This document shows, in pieces, positions 56,690-64,000 of a stretch of DNA of 64,000 bases. The position numbers and the translations under genes were made by a program. Source of the stretch: Winslowiella arboricola (GTDB taxonomy: Bacteria; Pseudomonadota; Gammaproteobacteria; Enterobacterales; Enterobacteriaceae); the NCBI RefSeq assembly GCF_025527015.1, contig NZ_JAODIM010000034.1:1-64000 (forward strand), given 5' to 3'. Numbering within the stretch: position 1 is the first letter of the stretch; every line of letters starts with the position of its first letter. The notes beneath the pieces were generated by a model that saw nothing but the letters and a program-made list of their open reading frames with translations, made no database searches and was not told where the DNA came from.

Positions 56690-57076
56690 TTTATTTATCT
56701 CCTTTATTTTAGCGAGTTTGTTATTTTTGTTTAATGCGGCTTTATATAGTTAATACTGAAAGTAATTAAAATAGTGGTTGGTGGATTCTAAGTTATCTTT
56801 TTCTGAAAGGCAATATGGTTACTGGCTAAATCTGTTGATATAAATTATTGCCACGTTACAGCGTTATTTTAATGTTTTAAGTAATGATGCTTTTATTAGC
56901 TGGGGTTTGAGTAGATAATTAGAACGATGAACACCACGTCTGGCAAAATGCTGGCCATCAAACTGGATAATGGCAGAGTCGAAAGCTGTTTGGTGAGTAA
57001 AACGTTGATGGAGTAAAACCTCCTTATTTTGTAGTTTTTGACTTATCATCTCCCAACATCAGAATAAGGATAATAA
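56690..57076. other. 387-base intergenic region with duplication debris
   Basis: It holds the leader of coiled-coil copy 3, the rest of unit B and the lipoprotein fragment at 56921-57016. AATAAGGATAATAA just before 57077 is the ribosome-site area of the HEAT-repeat gene. I see no other gene. Confidence 0.7.
56921..57016 (+). pseudogene. Lipoprotein 3' fragment
   Basis: About 95 bases homologous to 55197-55292, from GATGAACACCAC to GATGGAGTAAA, with several substitutions. It encodes only the last third of the lipoprotein at 54987, so it is a remnant of a further duplication. Confidence 0.85.
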
Positions 57077-58429
57077 ATGGCTGCAAGCGACTTTTTCTTA
57101 CAGCGTCAGCTTGATGCGCTGATGGCTAAAGCTGTGAATCAGGACGACCAACTGTGGGTAAAGACGGATCAACATCCGGTGAAACGTCTCGAGCAATTAG
57201 CCCGGCATTATAACGGACATATCCGGCAGCGTGCCGTATTGCGCCTGGGTTATATGCATCAGTCTTCCTCACTGCCAGCGCTGATTGAGCGGGCCAATGA
57301 CTGGGCTGCCCCGGTTCGTACAGCTGCGCGCCAGAGCATTCGGCGATATATTACGCTGCAGGATGCCGTGGTACTGGTCAACTGTCTGCCCGATTTTTAC
57401 CGGCTACTCAACGGCGAACGGGACGATCATCAGCGGCTGGTGGATGAAGTGATCCAATTTTTATCTTTGCCGCAGAATCGGCCGAGGTTGCTGGATGGCG
57501 TCTGCATTGCTGATAAAAACATTGCACGGATTGCGACACAAGTGCTGATTGAGCAACAGCTTTTCCCGCCGGAGATAATTTTTCAGCAGGTCAGCCAGCA
57601 ACAGGATTGCATGGTCAGGCTGATGGCTGCTAAAGCAGTGCTTAGTCACTGCGCAGCCGTAACCACCGGGAGAATGCAGGAACTGCTCCGCGACAGTTAT
57701 CCACCCATCAAACAGTTAGCGCTGCATTACGTTATTAACCAGAAAGCGGAGGTTTCACTGCCGTTACTGCATTTATTACTGCTGGATCGCAACGAATTGG
57801 TACGCAAGCGCGCAGCCAGACTGCTGGACGCAGGTGGGCTGTCACCGACAGAATATTATCTGTCGGTGTTTAACGATAGCAGCCGCAGAGTGGCTGAAAG
57901 GAGTTTAGCGCTGCTGGGGCTGGATGAGCAAAAATACCCTCCGGTGGAGGAGCTGGCATTAAAGAGTCTGGACAGCCAGCAGCCGGGGATGTACAGGGCG
58001 GCTTTACGGGTAATTGTCTGGCACCAACAACAAGAGGCGCGGGAAATATTACTTGAGGCAATCTCCTGTCCATCGCCAGTGATTGGGCGGATGGCTTGCC
58101 GGCAATTTATCAAACTTAAACTTTTTCTCCTGCCAGGCGAGCTGCAACCTGTGCTGGATACGCATCCCAGCGCCGATCGTCAACGGCTTTGTCTGGCACT
58201 GGCCAGCAGCTTAAACCTGTGGGATAGCCTGATCTTCCTGCTCAACAATGCTGCAATTTTTGAGAAGTCATTAACACAACAGGCGATCAGCGGCTGGAAA
58301 GTCAGAGCGAACCGTAGTGGAAATCAACCTGACGCAAGGCAAAAAAGAGAACTGCTTGTTCTGCTTGATCACTGTTCTGATGATTTATTCAGAGGGAAAG
58401 ATTATCTGCAGAAGTTGTTATCGTCATAA
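57077..58429 (+). CDS. HEAT-repeat protein of unknown function
   Basis: A 450-residue, all-helical protein built of degenerate HEAT/PBS-lyase-like repeats: for instance NGHIRQRAVLRLGYMHQSS, APVRTAARQSIRRYI and ELVRKRAARLLDAGG. No enzyme motif, signal peptide or membrane segment is seen. Such proteins act as scaffolds or binding platforms. It follows the duplicated lipoprotein tail and precedes the LysR gene, convergent. I do not recognise a named relative. Confidence 0.82.
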   Translation: MAASDFFLQRQLDALMAKAVNQDDQLWVKTDQHPVKRLEQLARHYNGHIRQRAVLRLGYMHQSSSLPALIERANDWAAPVRTAARQSIRRYITLQDAVVLVNCLPDFYRLLNGERDDHQRLVDEVIQFLSLPQNRPRLLDGVCIADKNIARIATQVLIEQQLFPPEIIFQQVSQQQDCMVRLMAAKAVLSHCAAVTTGRMQELLRDSYPPIKQLALHYVINQKAEVSLPLLHLLLLDRNELVRKRAARLLDAGGLSPTEYYLSVFNDSSRRVAERSLALLGLDEQKYPPVEELALKSLDSQQPGMYRAALRVIVWHQQQEAREILLEAISCPSPVIGRMACRQFIKLKLFLLPGELQPVLDTHPSADRQRLCLALASSLNLWDSLIFLLNNAAIFEKSLTQQAISGWKVRANRSGNQPDARQKRELLVLLDHCSDDLFRGKDYLQKLLSS

Positions 58430-58465
58430 TCAGCGGCGGGGCAGTGCCCCATCCCGGTGCACCTC

Positions 58466-59416
58466 TTAACCAATCCCCAGTGCATCCATAAACAGCGTGA
58501 TCAGCTGATTTATCTTGCGCCCTTTTTTTATTATCAGGCAGAAGGGGGTTTTAACCTGAAGTTCATCCGGCCCAATCGCCCGCATCTTTTTCCCCTGCAC
58601 ATAACGCTCTGCATAGTGCGCTGGCAGATAGCCAATAAAATGTCCGGTAAGGATCAGCATGGCGACTGCCTCAACCTGGACAGCCTGAATTTTGCTGCTG
58701 TTAAAGGCAAAAAGCTTATTGTTATGGCGATGTGTGACATAAGTGTGATTGATTATTTTTTGCTGTTTTAATATTTCAACAGAGATGCTGTTATTTGCCT
58801 GTGAGAATAACGGGTGTTGATTGCTGCAATATAAGCAGGAAGTTTCGGTATAAATAGCGTAATAATCAAATTCACTTTTCTCATCATATACCGGCGCAAT
58901 GGCGCAATTAAATCGCTCCTCATTTAATCCCTTCTCTATATCATCCAGATGCGCGGTTTGCAGGCGAATGTTTACTTTTGGTGCAGCGTTATGCAGCTGC
59001 TGCACCGCTTTGGTTACCGGTGATTGCGGGTCGGAAATCGTATTGTCTACCACGCTGATATTCAGGTCGCCCAGCACCTCGTTGCGGCTGTTGTGCAGGC
59101 GTTCGCGGAAGATATTCAGTGAGGCAAACAGCTCCAGCGTGGCCTGATAAACCGTGACGCCATATTCTGTCAGCTCAAAGCCCTCGCGCCCGCGGCTGCA
59201 AAGGGTCATTCCCAGTCGGATCTCTAAATCGGAAAGCTGCTTGCTGATTGCTGCCAGGCCAATATTCAGTTCATGGCTGGCCGATGTCAGGCCGCCCGAA
59301 TCTACCACGCATTTAAATACACGTAATAACTTCAGATCGACATTGTTAATGGACATTGATGAATTATCGCTGCGCGCATAATTCATGTTTCCTGTGTTGG
59401 AAACCTTACTTTCCAT
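58466..59416 (-). CDS. LysR-family regulator next to the ASL-like operon
   Basis: A 316-residue LysR-type regulator with the HTH near residues 27-85 (FKCVVDSGGLTSASHELNIG) and an effector-binding domain. An N-terminal extension of some 20 residues is uncertain; an ATG at 59356 (MSINNVDLKLLRVF) gives a conventional start. It is divergent from the ASL-like gene, the classical arrangement of a LysR regulator and its target, with the palindrome at 59467-59481 between. Confidence 0.85.
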   Translation of the reverse strand: MESKVSNTGNMNYARSDNSSMSINNVDLKLLRVFKCVVDSGGLTSASHELNIGLAAISKQLSDLEIRLGMTLCSRGREGFELTEYGVTVYQATLELFASLNIFRERLHNSRNEVLGDLNISVVDNTISDPQSPVTKAVQQLHNAAPKVNIRLQTAHLDDIEKGLNEERFNCAIAPVYDEKSEFDYYAIYTETSCLYCSNQHPLFSQANNSISVEILKQQKIINHTYVTHRHNNKLFAFNSSKIQAVQVEAVAMLILTGHFIGYLPAHYAERYVQGKKMRAIGPDELQVKTPFCLIIKKGRKINQLITLFMDALGIG

Positions 59417-59466
59417 AATAAATATTCAACCCCGGAAGAAATACAGTGAAAGTAAGAGTGAACCTG

Positions 59467-59481
59467 AATTAGCCGCTAATT
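59467..59481. promoter_or_regulatory. Candidate LysR operator
   Basis: AATTAGC-C-GCTAATT, a perfect 15-base palindrome with the T-N11-A feature of LysR boxes. It lies midway in the 171-base divergent region. Confidence 0.55.
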
Positions 59482-59587
59482 ACCAGCTGGCAAATTAAAA
59501 TAACTTTTAATTATCGCTCGCGCCCCGGTCAGAGGATTTACTTATTATCTGGCTGTGAGGGTGAAGCCGCGCAATGAGAGAGGAATT

Positions 59588-61015
59588 ATGTCTGACAGTG
59601 CCGATCGTTTATGGGGTGCCCGTTTTAAAACTCCGCCTGCCGCCGCCTTAACCGCGCTGTCACGCAGCCCTGAGTACTATTTTGCTCTGGCGCCGTACGA
59701 TCTGGCTGGCTGCCGGGCGCATGCTCACGAACTTCAGCGGGCGGGCCTGCTGAGCGACGCGGAAACCAGCGAAATGGTTGCCGCCATCGACCTGCTGGAC
59801 GCTGACTATCGCGCCGGGAAAGTGGATCCGATCTACGCCGATGAAGACGTGCATACTTTTATCGAACGTGTGCTGACCGAGCGCCTTGGCGCGCTGGGTG
59901 GCAAGCTGCGTGCCGGACGTTCGCGCAATGATCAGACGGTGAACGATCTGCGCCTCTACCTGCGTGACAATGTGCGCCGGATTACTACCGCCTTGCTGGC
60001 TTTGCAACAGGCGCTGGTCAGCCAGGCCGAACAGCATGCCAATACCCTTGCGCCGGGCTTTACCCATCTTCAGCAGGCGCAGCCGATTGTGTTCGGTCAT
60101 CAGTTAATGGCCCATGCGCAATCGTTCTCGCGTGATATTGAACGTATTCAGGACTGGGATAATCGCAGCGCCTTCTCGCCGCTGGGCGCCGCAGCGATGG
60201 CCGGTTCCGCGATAGCTCGCCGCCCGGAGCTGGCAGCACAGGAGCTGGGGTATCGCGCGCCGTGCGAGAACTCGATAGATGCTGTTGCCAGCCGCGATTA
60301 TGTCGCCGAGTTCCTGTTTATCACCAGCATGATTGGCGTCAACCTGTCGCGTATCAGCGAAGAGATCTGCTTGTGGACCTCACGTCAGTTCCGCTGGGTC
60401 GAAATCAGCGATAGCTATGCCACCGGCAGTTCGATTATGCCGCAGAAGAAAAACCCCGATATTGCCGAGCTGACCCGTGGTCGCAGTGGCCGCCTGATCG
60501 GTAATCTGACGGCGATGCTCGCCACCATGAAGGCGATGCCGCTCTCGTATAACCGCGATCTCAGTGAAGACAAACGCAGCGCCATCGATTCGGTGGATAC
60601 GCTGCTGCTGGTACTGCCAGCGATGGCCGGCATGATTGACACCATGAAGGTTAATCAGGCGGAACTGCTGGCGCAGGCGCCGGAGGGTTTCACCCTGGCG
60701 ACCGAAGTAGCCGACTGGCTGGCGATGCGCGGCGTGCCGTTTAAAGAAGCCCATGAAATTACCGGCAAGCTGGTGCAGCTGTGTGAGTTCCATGGTCATG
60801 GTCTCTCTGAACTCACTGATCAACAGCTGGCGGAAGTGGACGCACGCCTGACGCCGGAAGTGCGGGCGGCGCTGACGCTGGAAGCGGCTATCCATTCGCG
60901 CGACGGTTTCGGCGGCACCGCGCCGGCGCGCGTCAGTGAGCAAATTAATCGTCTGAAAGGGCGTATGCAGCAGCAGGCCGAGTGGGTGAGTGCTTACAAG
61001 GGCCCTCGTCTGTAA
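59588..61015 (+). CDS. Argininosuccinate-lyase-like enzyme (paralog)
   Basis: A 475-residue aspartase/fumarase-superfamily lyase. The signature GSSIMPQKKNP is present, as are GRSRNDQTVND and THLQQAQP. The stretch KLRAGRSRND, the SRDYVAEF segment and the C-terminal GGTAP motif recall actinobacterial ArgH more than E. coli ArgH, which has LHTG at the first site. With a transporter and deacetylase in the operon, it may cleave an imported N-succinyl or similar C-N bonded compound to fumarate and an amine rather than serve arginine synthesis. The chromosomal argH of enterics sits with argCB. The ATG at 59588 follows GAGAGAGGAA. Confidence 0.85.
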   Translation: MSDSADRLWGARFKTPPAAALTALSRSPEYYFALAPYDLAGCRAHAHELQRAGLLSDAETSEMVAAIDLLDADYRAGKVDPIYADEDVHTFIERVLTERLGALGGKLRAGRSRNDQTVNDLRLYLRDNVRRITTALLALQQALVSQAEQHANTLAPGFTHLQQAQPIVFGHQLMAHAQSFSRDIERIQDWDNRSAFSPLGAAAMAGSAIARRPELAAQELGYRAPCENSIDAVASRDYVAEFLFITSMIGVNLSRISEEICLWTSRQFRWVEISDSYATGSSIMPQKKNPDIAELTRGRSGRLIGNLTAMLATMKAMPLSYNRDLSEDKRSAIDSVDTLLLVLPAMAGMIDTMKVNQAELLAQAPEGFTLATEVADWLAMRGVPFKEAHEITGKLVQLCEFHGHGLSELTDQQLAEVDARLTPEVRAALTLEAAIHSRDGFGGTAPARVSEQINRLKGRMQQQAEWVSAYKGPRL

Positions 61016-61043
61016 ACCCTTAGTATTGAACCCCGGAGCCGCA

Positions 61044-61922
61044 ATGAACAGTTCGCAAAACGTTAACCTGGCGGGAAGTCACGAGCAGGCCGAACAGGCT
61101 TACGACCTTAAACAGTACCAGGTGGTGCCGCGCCGTTATTACGGACGTATTACCGCAACGGTGGTGATTATTCTGCTGCTGGCCTCGCTGGTACATGCCT
61201 TTTCACAGGGCAAAATCGAGTGGTCATTTGTCGGCCAGTTCTTTACCGCGCAAGCAATTCTCGATGGCGTGGTTAACACCCTGGTGATGTCGATTCTGGC
61301 GATGGCGCTGGGCATCGTGTTTGGCGTGGTGGCGGCGATTATGTATATGTCGCCGAACCCGGTACTGCACTATATCTCGGTGGGTTATGCCTGGGTATTT
61401 CGCGGCACGCCGCTGATCCTGCAACTGCTGTTGTGGTTTAACCTCGCGCTGGTGTTTCCGGTGATCTCGATTCCCGGCGTATTCAGTATTGAAACCGTCA
61501 ATGTAATGACGCCGTTTGTCGCGGCACTGCTCGGGCTGAGCATCAATCAGGGCGCCTACACCTCCGAGGTGGTGCGCGCCGGGCTGCTGTCGGTGGATAC
61601 CGGCCAGTATGAAGCGGCCAAATCGATCGGTATGCCACGTCTGCAGGCGCTGCAACGCATTATTCTGCCGCAGGCGATGCGCGTGATTTTACCGCCGGTG
61701 GGCAATGAGTTTATCAGCATGATTAAAACCACCAGCCTGGCGAGCATGATCCAGTACTCCGAGCTGCTCTACAACACGCAGAACATCTACTACGCCAATG
61801 CGCGCGTTATGGAACTGCTGTTTGTGGCCGGTATCTGGTACCTGATTATCGTCACTGTGTTGTCGTTCGGGCAGAGCCGCCTTGAGCGGTACTTCTCTCG
61901 CGGCCAGCGCCGCCGTAACTAA
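61044..61922 (+). CDS. ABC transporter permease, polar amino acid type
   Basis: A 292-residue permease with a cytoplasmic N-terminus of some 40 residues and about six hydrophobic segments. The EAA loop reads GQYEAAKSIGMPRLQALQR. A single permease gene implies a homodimeric channel. It lies 28 bases after the ASL-like gene. Confidence 0.92.
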   Translation: MNSSQNVNLAGSHEQAEQAYDLKQYQVVPRRYYGRITATVVIILLLASLVHAFSQGKIEWSFVGQFFTAQAILDGVVNTLVMSILAMALGIVFGVVAAIMYMSPNPVLHYISVGYAWVFRGTPLILQLLLWFNLALVFPVISIPGVFSIETVNVMTPFVAALLGLSINQGAYTSEVVRAGLLSVDTGQYEAAKSIGMPRLQALQRIILPQAMRVILPPVGNEFISMIKTTSLASMIQYSELLYNTQNIYYANARVMELLFVAGIWYLIIVTVLSFGQSRLERYFSRGQRRRN

Positions 61923-61934
61923 GGAGATTACGCG

Positions 61935-62699
61935 ATGAGAAATATCGTCAGAGCGGTTGAGGTAAATAAGTATTTTGACCACTTTCATGCCCTGAAAGAC
62001 GTCAGTCTGGAGGTCAACTACGGTGAGGTGATGTGCATTCTCGGCCCGTCAGGCTCCGGTAAAAGCACCTTTCTGCGCTGTATTAATCAGCTGGAAAAGA
62101 TCGATCGGGGCGGGATCTGGATCGATAACGAGCTGGCGGGTTACCGCATTGCCGGTAACAAACTGCATTCGCTGAGTGACAAGCAAATTGCCCGCCAGCG
62201 TCTGCAAACCGGCATGGTCTTTCAGCGCTTTAACCTGTTTCCGCATAAAACCGCGCTGGAGAATGTGATTGAAGGGCCGATGCACGTCCTGCTGCGTCCG
62301 AGACGTGAAGCCACCGAAGAAGGGATGGCGTTGCTGGATCGCGTCGGGCTGGGCAATAAAGCCCACGCTTATCCGCAGGCGCTGTCTGGTGGTCAACAGC
62401 AGCGCGTGGCGATTGCCCGCGCGCTGGCAATGAAACCCAAGCTGATGCTGTTTGATGAGCCAACCTCAGCGCTCGACCCGGAAATGGTCGGCGAGGTGCT
62501 GGCCGTGATGCGTACGCTGGCGAAAGAAGGAACCACCATGGTTGTGGTGACCCATGAAATGGGCTTTGCCCGCGAAGTGGCTAACCAGGTGGTGTTCATG
62601 GATGAAGGTCGCATTATCGAGCGCGGTGCGCCCGAAGACATTTTACTGAATCCGCAAAACCCGCGGATGCAGAACTTTATCTCCGCCATTCTTCTTTAA
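61935..62699 (+). CDS. ABC transporter ATP-binding protein, polar amino acid type
   Basis: A 254-residue ATPase with Walker [10 protein letters not shown], signature LSGGQQQR and Walker [15 protein letters not shown]. It is a GlnQ/HisP-type partner of the permease upstream, 12 bases apart, with AAGGAG before its ATG. Confidence 0.95.
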   Translation: MRNIVRAVEVNKYFDHFHALKDVSLEVNYGEVMCILGPSGSGKSTFLRCINQLEKIDRGGIWIDNELAGYRIAGNKLHSLSDKQIARQRLQTGMVFQRFNLFPHKTALENVIEGPMHVLLRPRREATEEGMALLDRVGLGNKAHAYPQALSGGQQQRVAIARALAMKPKLMLFDEPTSALDPEMVGEVLAVMRTLAKEGTTMVVVTHEMGFAREVANQVVFMDEGRIIERGAPEDILLNPQNPRMQNFISAILL

Positions 62700-62720
62700 A
62701 CCATAACCAGGGAAATCCAG

Positions 62721-63542
62721 ATGAAAAAGATCGTGCTTTCTGCCGTTGCCGCCGCCGTTCTGCTGCAATCCACTGCCTGGGCCGCTGAGCTGCCAGCAGC
62801 AATTAAATCTAAAGGAGAGCTGACGGTGGCGATTATGCCGAACTACCCGCCGATGGAGTTCAAGGATCCGGCCACCAATACCCTGACCGGTGTCGACGTC
62901 GATCTTGGTAATGCGATTGGCGAGAAGCTGGGCGTCAAAATCAAATGGCAGGAGATCGCCTTTGAACAGATGGTTAATGCGGTGGCGACTAAGCGCGTGG
63001 ATATGGTGATGTCCGGCATGACCGATACCGTTGAGCGGCAGAAAGTGGTCAGCTTTATCGACTATTTCCAGACCGGCCCGCAGTTCTACACGCTGGCGGC
63101 ACGCAAAGATATCAACACTGCAGCCGATCTGTGCGGTAAAAAAGTCGGCACCAGCCGTCGTACCACTTTCCCACAGGAAATTGCCAAATGGAGCGCGGCT
63201 AACTGTGAAGCCAAAGGCAAACCGGCGATTATTGTGGTAGGCGCCGAAGGAACTGCCGATGCGCGCACCCAGCTGCGTCAGCGCCGTTTGGATGGCGCGG
63301 TACAGGGCAGCGAAACCCTGCCTTACGTGATGGATCTGGAGAAAAATACCTATAAGCCACTGGATCAGTCGATCGCTTTCCAGCTTACCGGCATGGCGAT
63401 TGATAAAAACGATCCGGCGCTGATTGCCGCGGTGCAGGGTGCGGTTAACGATCTGATCGCCGACGGCAGCTACGTCAAAATCCTTAGCAAATGGGGTCTG
63501 GCGGATAACGCGATTAAAACCGCGACGGTTAACGGGAAATAA
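62721..63542 (+). CDS. ABC transporter periplasmic binding protein, polar amino acid type
   Basis: A 273-residue family 3 binding protein with signal peptide (cut after AWA, mature AELPAAIKSKGELTVAI). Ligand-contact regions include MPNYPPMEFKDP and SGMTDTVERQK. Several Asp, Arg and Lys in the pocket region suggest a charged ligand. It probably captures the substrate for the ASL-like enzyme or deacetylase. Confidence 0.92.
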   Translation: MKKIVLSAVAAAVLLQSTAWAAELPAAIKSKGELTVAIMPNYPPMEFKDPATNTLTGVDVDLGNAIGEKLGVKIKWQEIAFEQMVNAVATKRVDMVMSGMTDTVERQKVVSFIDYFQTGPQFYTLAARKDINTAADLCGKKVGTSRRTTFPQEIAKWSAANCEAKGKPAIIVVGAEGTADARTQLRQRRLDGAVQGSETLPYVMDLEKNTYKPLDQSIAFQLTGMAIDKNDPALIAAVQGAVNDLIADGSYVKILSKWGLADNAIKTATVNGK

Positions 63543-63544
63543 CC

Positions 63545-64000
63545 ATGACTGCACCTGACGTCCGTCCGCGCTGGCCGCAAGGCAGGCAGGGCTGCATGGC
63601 GCTGGCTTTTGATCTCGACGGGCCAACCGGCGATGCGATGCTTAATGGCAGCATCTGGCAAAAACCGGAGTATTTCACTTTCGGTGGTTACGGTCCGTTT
63701 CGTGCGCTGGGCAGGATCCTCGATCTGCTGGAGCAGTATCAGCTACCGGCCACCTTCTTCATTCCGGCGTGGGTGGTTGAGCAGTGGCCGCAGCAGTGCG
63801 CCGCAATTGTCGAAAAAGGGCATGAAGTGGCTTATCACGGCTATCGCCATGAGTCCTTTTACGCGTTAAACGGTGATCAACAGCGTCAGGTAATGGCGAA
63901 ATCGCGCGAGATTTTCTGGCAGCACCTCGGCATTCGTGCCGAGGGTTTTCGCACGCCATCAGGCGACTGGCATCAGGAGACCCCCGGCGTATTACTGGAT
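63545..64000 (+). CDS. NodB-type polysaccharide/amide deacetylase, truncated by the window end
   Basis: 152 codons without a stop at the window edge. The AFDLDGPTGD motif carries the catalytic/metal Asp, and HGYRHES is the His-x3-His metal motif. RTPSGDWHQETP is motif 3. The fold includes chitin deacetylases and the PuuE allantoinase at 17005. Two bases separate it from the binding-protein stop, so it belongs to the ASL-like operon. It has no signal peptide, which favours a cytoplasmic small-molecule amide as substrate. Confidence 0.85.
   Translation, partial: MTAPDVRPRWPQGRQGCMALAFDLDGPTGDAMLNGSIWQKPEYFTFGGYGPFRALGRILDLLEQYQLPATFFIPAWVVEQWPQQCAAIVEKGHEVAYHGYRHESFYALNGDQQRQVMAKSREIFWQHLGIRAEGFRTPSGDWHQETPGVLLD

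Larger units (their letters stand above)
56309..56887. repeat. Duplicated segment, unit B
   Basis: Second copy of unit A: fosA tail fragment, coiled-coil copy 3 and upstream flank. Shared flank words include GAAAGGCAATATGGTT and the TTTTAATGTTTTA run at the right end. Confidence 0.85.

Overview
The window is a chromosome segment of an enteric gammaproteobacterium. The order 5S rRNA - tRNA-Asp - yafC - yafD - yafE - mltD - gloB - yafS - rnhA/dnaQ - tRNA-Asp, and later fadE/gmhA - yafJ - yafK - dinB - pepD - gpt - frsA - crl - phoE - proB - proA, is the aspU-to-proBA region of Escherichia coli. Protein divergence from E. coli, a chromosomal fosA, an Mtn methionine-salvage locus and an Hpx purine locus suggest an Erwiniaceae-like or Klebsiella-like relative (Pantoea/Erwinia/Mixta type). 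Genus is inference. No phage, insertion sequence, integrase or CRISPR array is visible.

Layout. 1-346: end of an rRNA operon (5S, tRNA-Asp, terminator). 347-6481: an accessory PTS operon where E. coli has dkgB. It encodes a phosphofructokinase-family kinase, Ula-type IIB, IIC and IIA, an unknown 89-residue protein, a P-loop kinase, a LacD-type aldolase and a HAD phosphatase, behind two or three CRP-like sites. 6499-13838: conserved block yafC to the second tRNA-Asp. 13884-29120: a purine-ring (allantoin/oxalurate) catabolic island in three transcription units: permease with divergent hpxS-A-B; hpxW-X-Y-Z; and a rpiR-type regulator followed by an ABC transporter, ureidoglycine-glyoxylate aminotransferase, allantoate amidohydrolase, OHCU decarboxylase and HIU hydrolase. 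Sigma-54 promoters and an NtrC-like palindrome suggest nitrogen control. 29661-35952: methionine salvage (omega-amidase, ybdL, mtnBCD, mtnA, mtnK) with MetJ boxes. 36027-50153: fadE to proA, with matches to FadR, LexA and Pho boxes in the expected places.

50179-58429 is a variable tail: a LysE/RhtB exporter, an SDR, a stand-alone ParB-like protein, a ketopantoate-reductase-like protein, a lipoprotein, fosA and a HEAT-repeat protein. Within it lie three copies of a small membrane-anchored coiled-coil gene. They differ in repeat number, sit inside a visible segmental duplication that left fosA and lipoprotein fragments, and one copy appears to start with ATT. 58466-64000 is an accessory operon: a divergent LysR regulator, an argininosuccinate-lyase-like enzyme of unusual type, a polar amino acid ABC transporter and a NodB-type deacetylase that runs off the window.

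An intergenic palindrome family with two arm types (core GGCGAGAACGCC, and core GAGCCGAAAACGGCTC) punctuates gene ends between 28 and 45 kb. The most promising unexplained pieces are the PTS/kinase/aldolase operon, the ASL-like/ABC/deacetylase operon and the duplicated coiled-coil locus.
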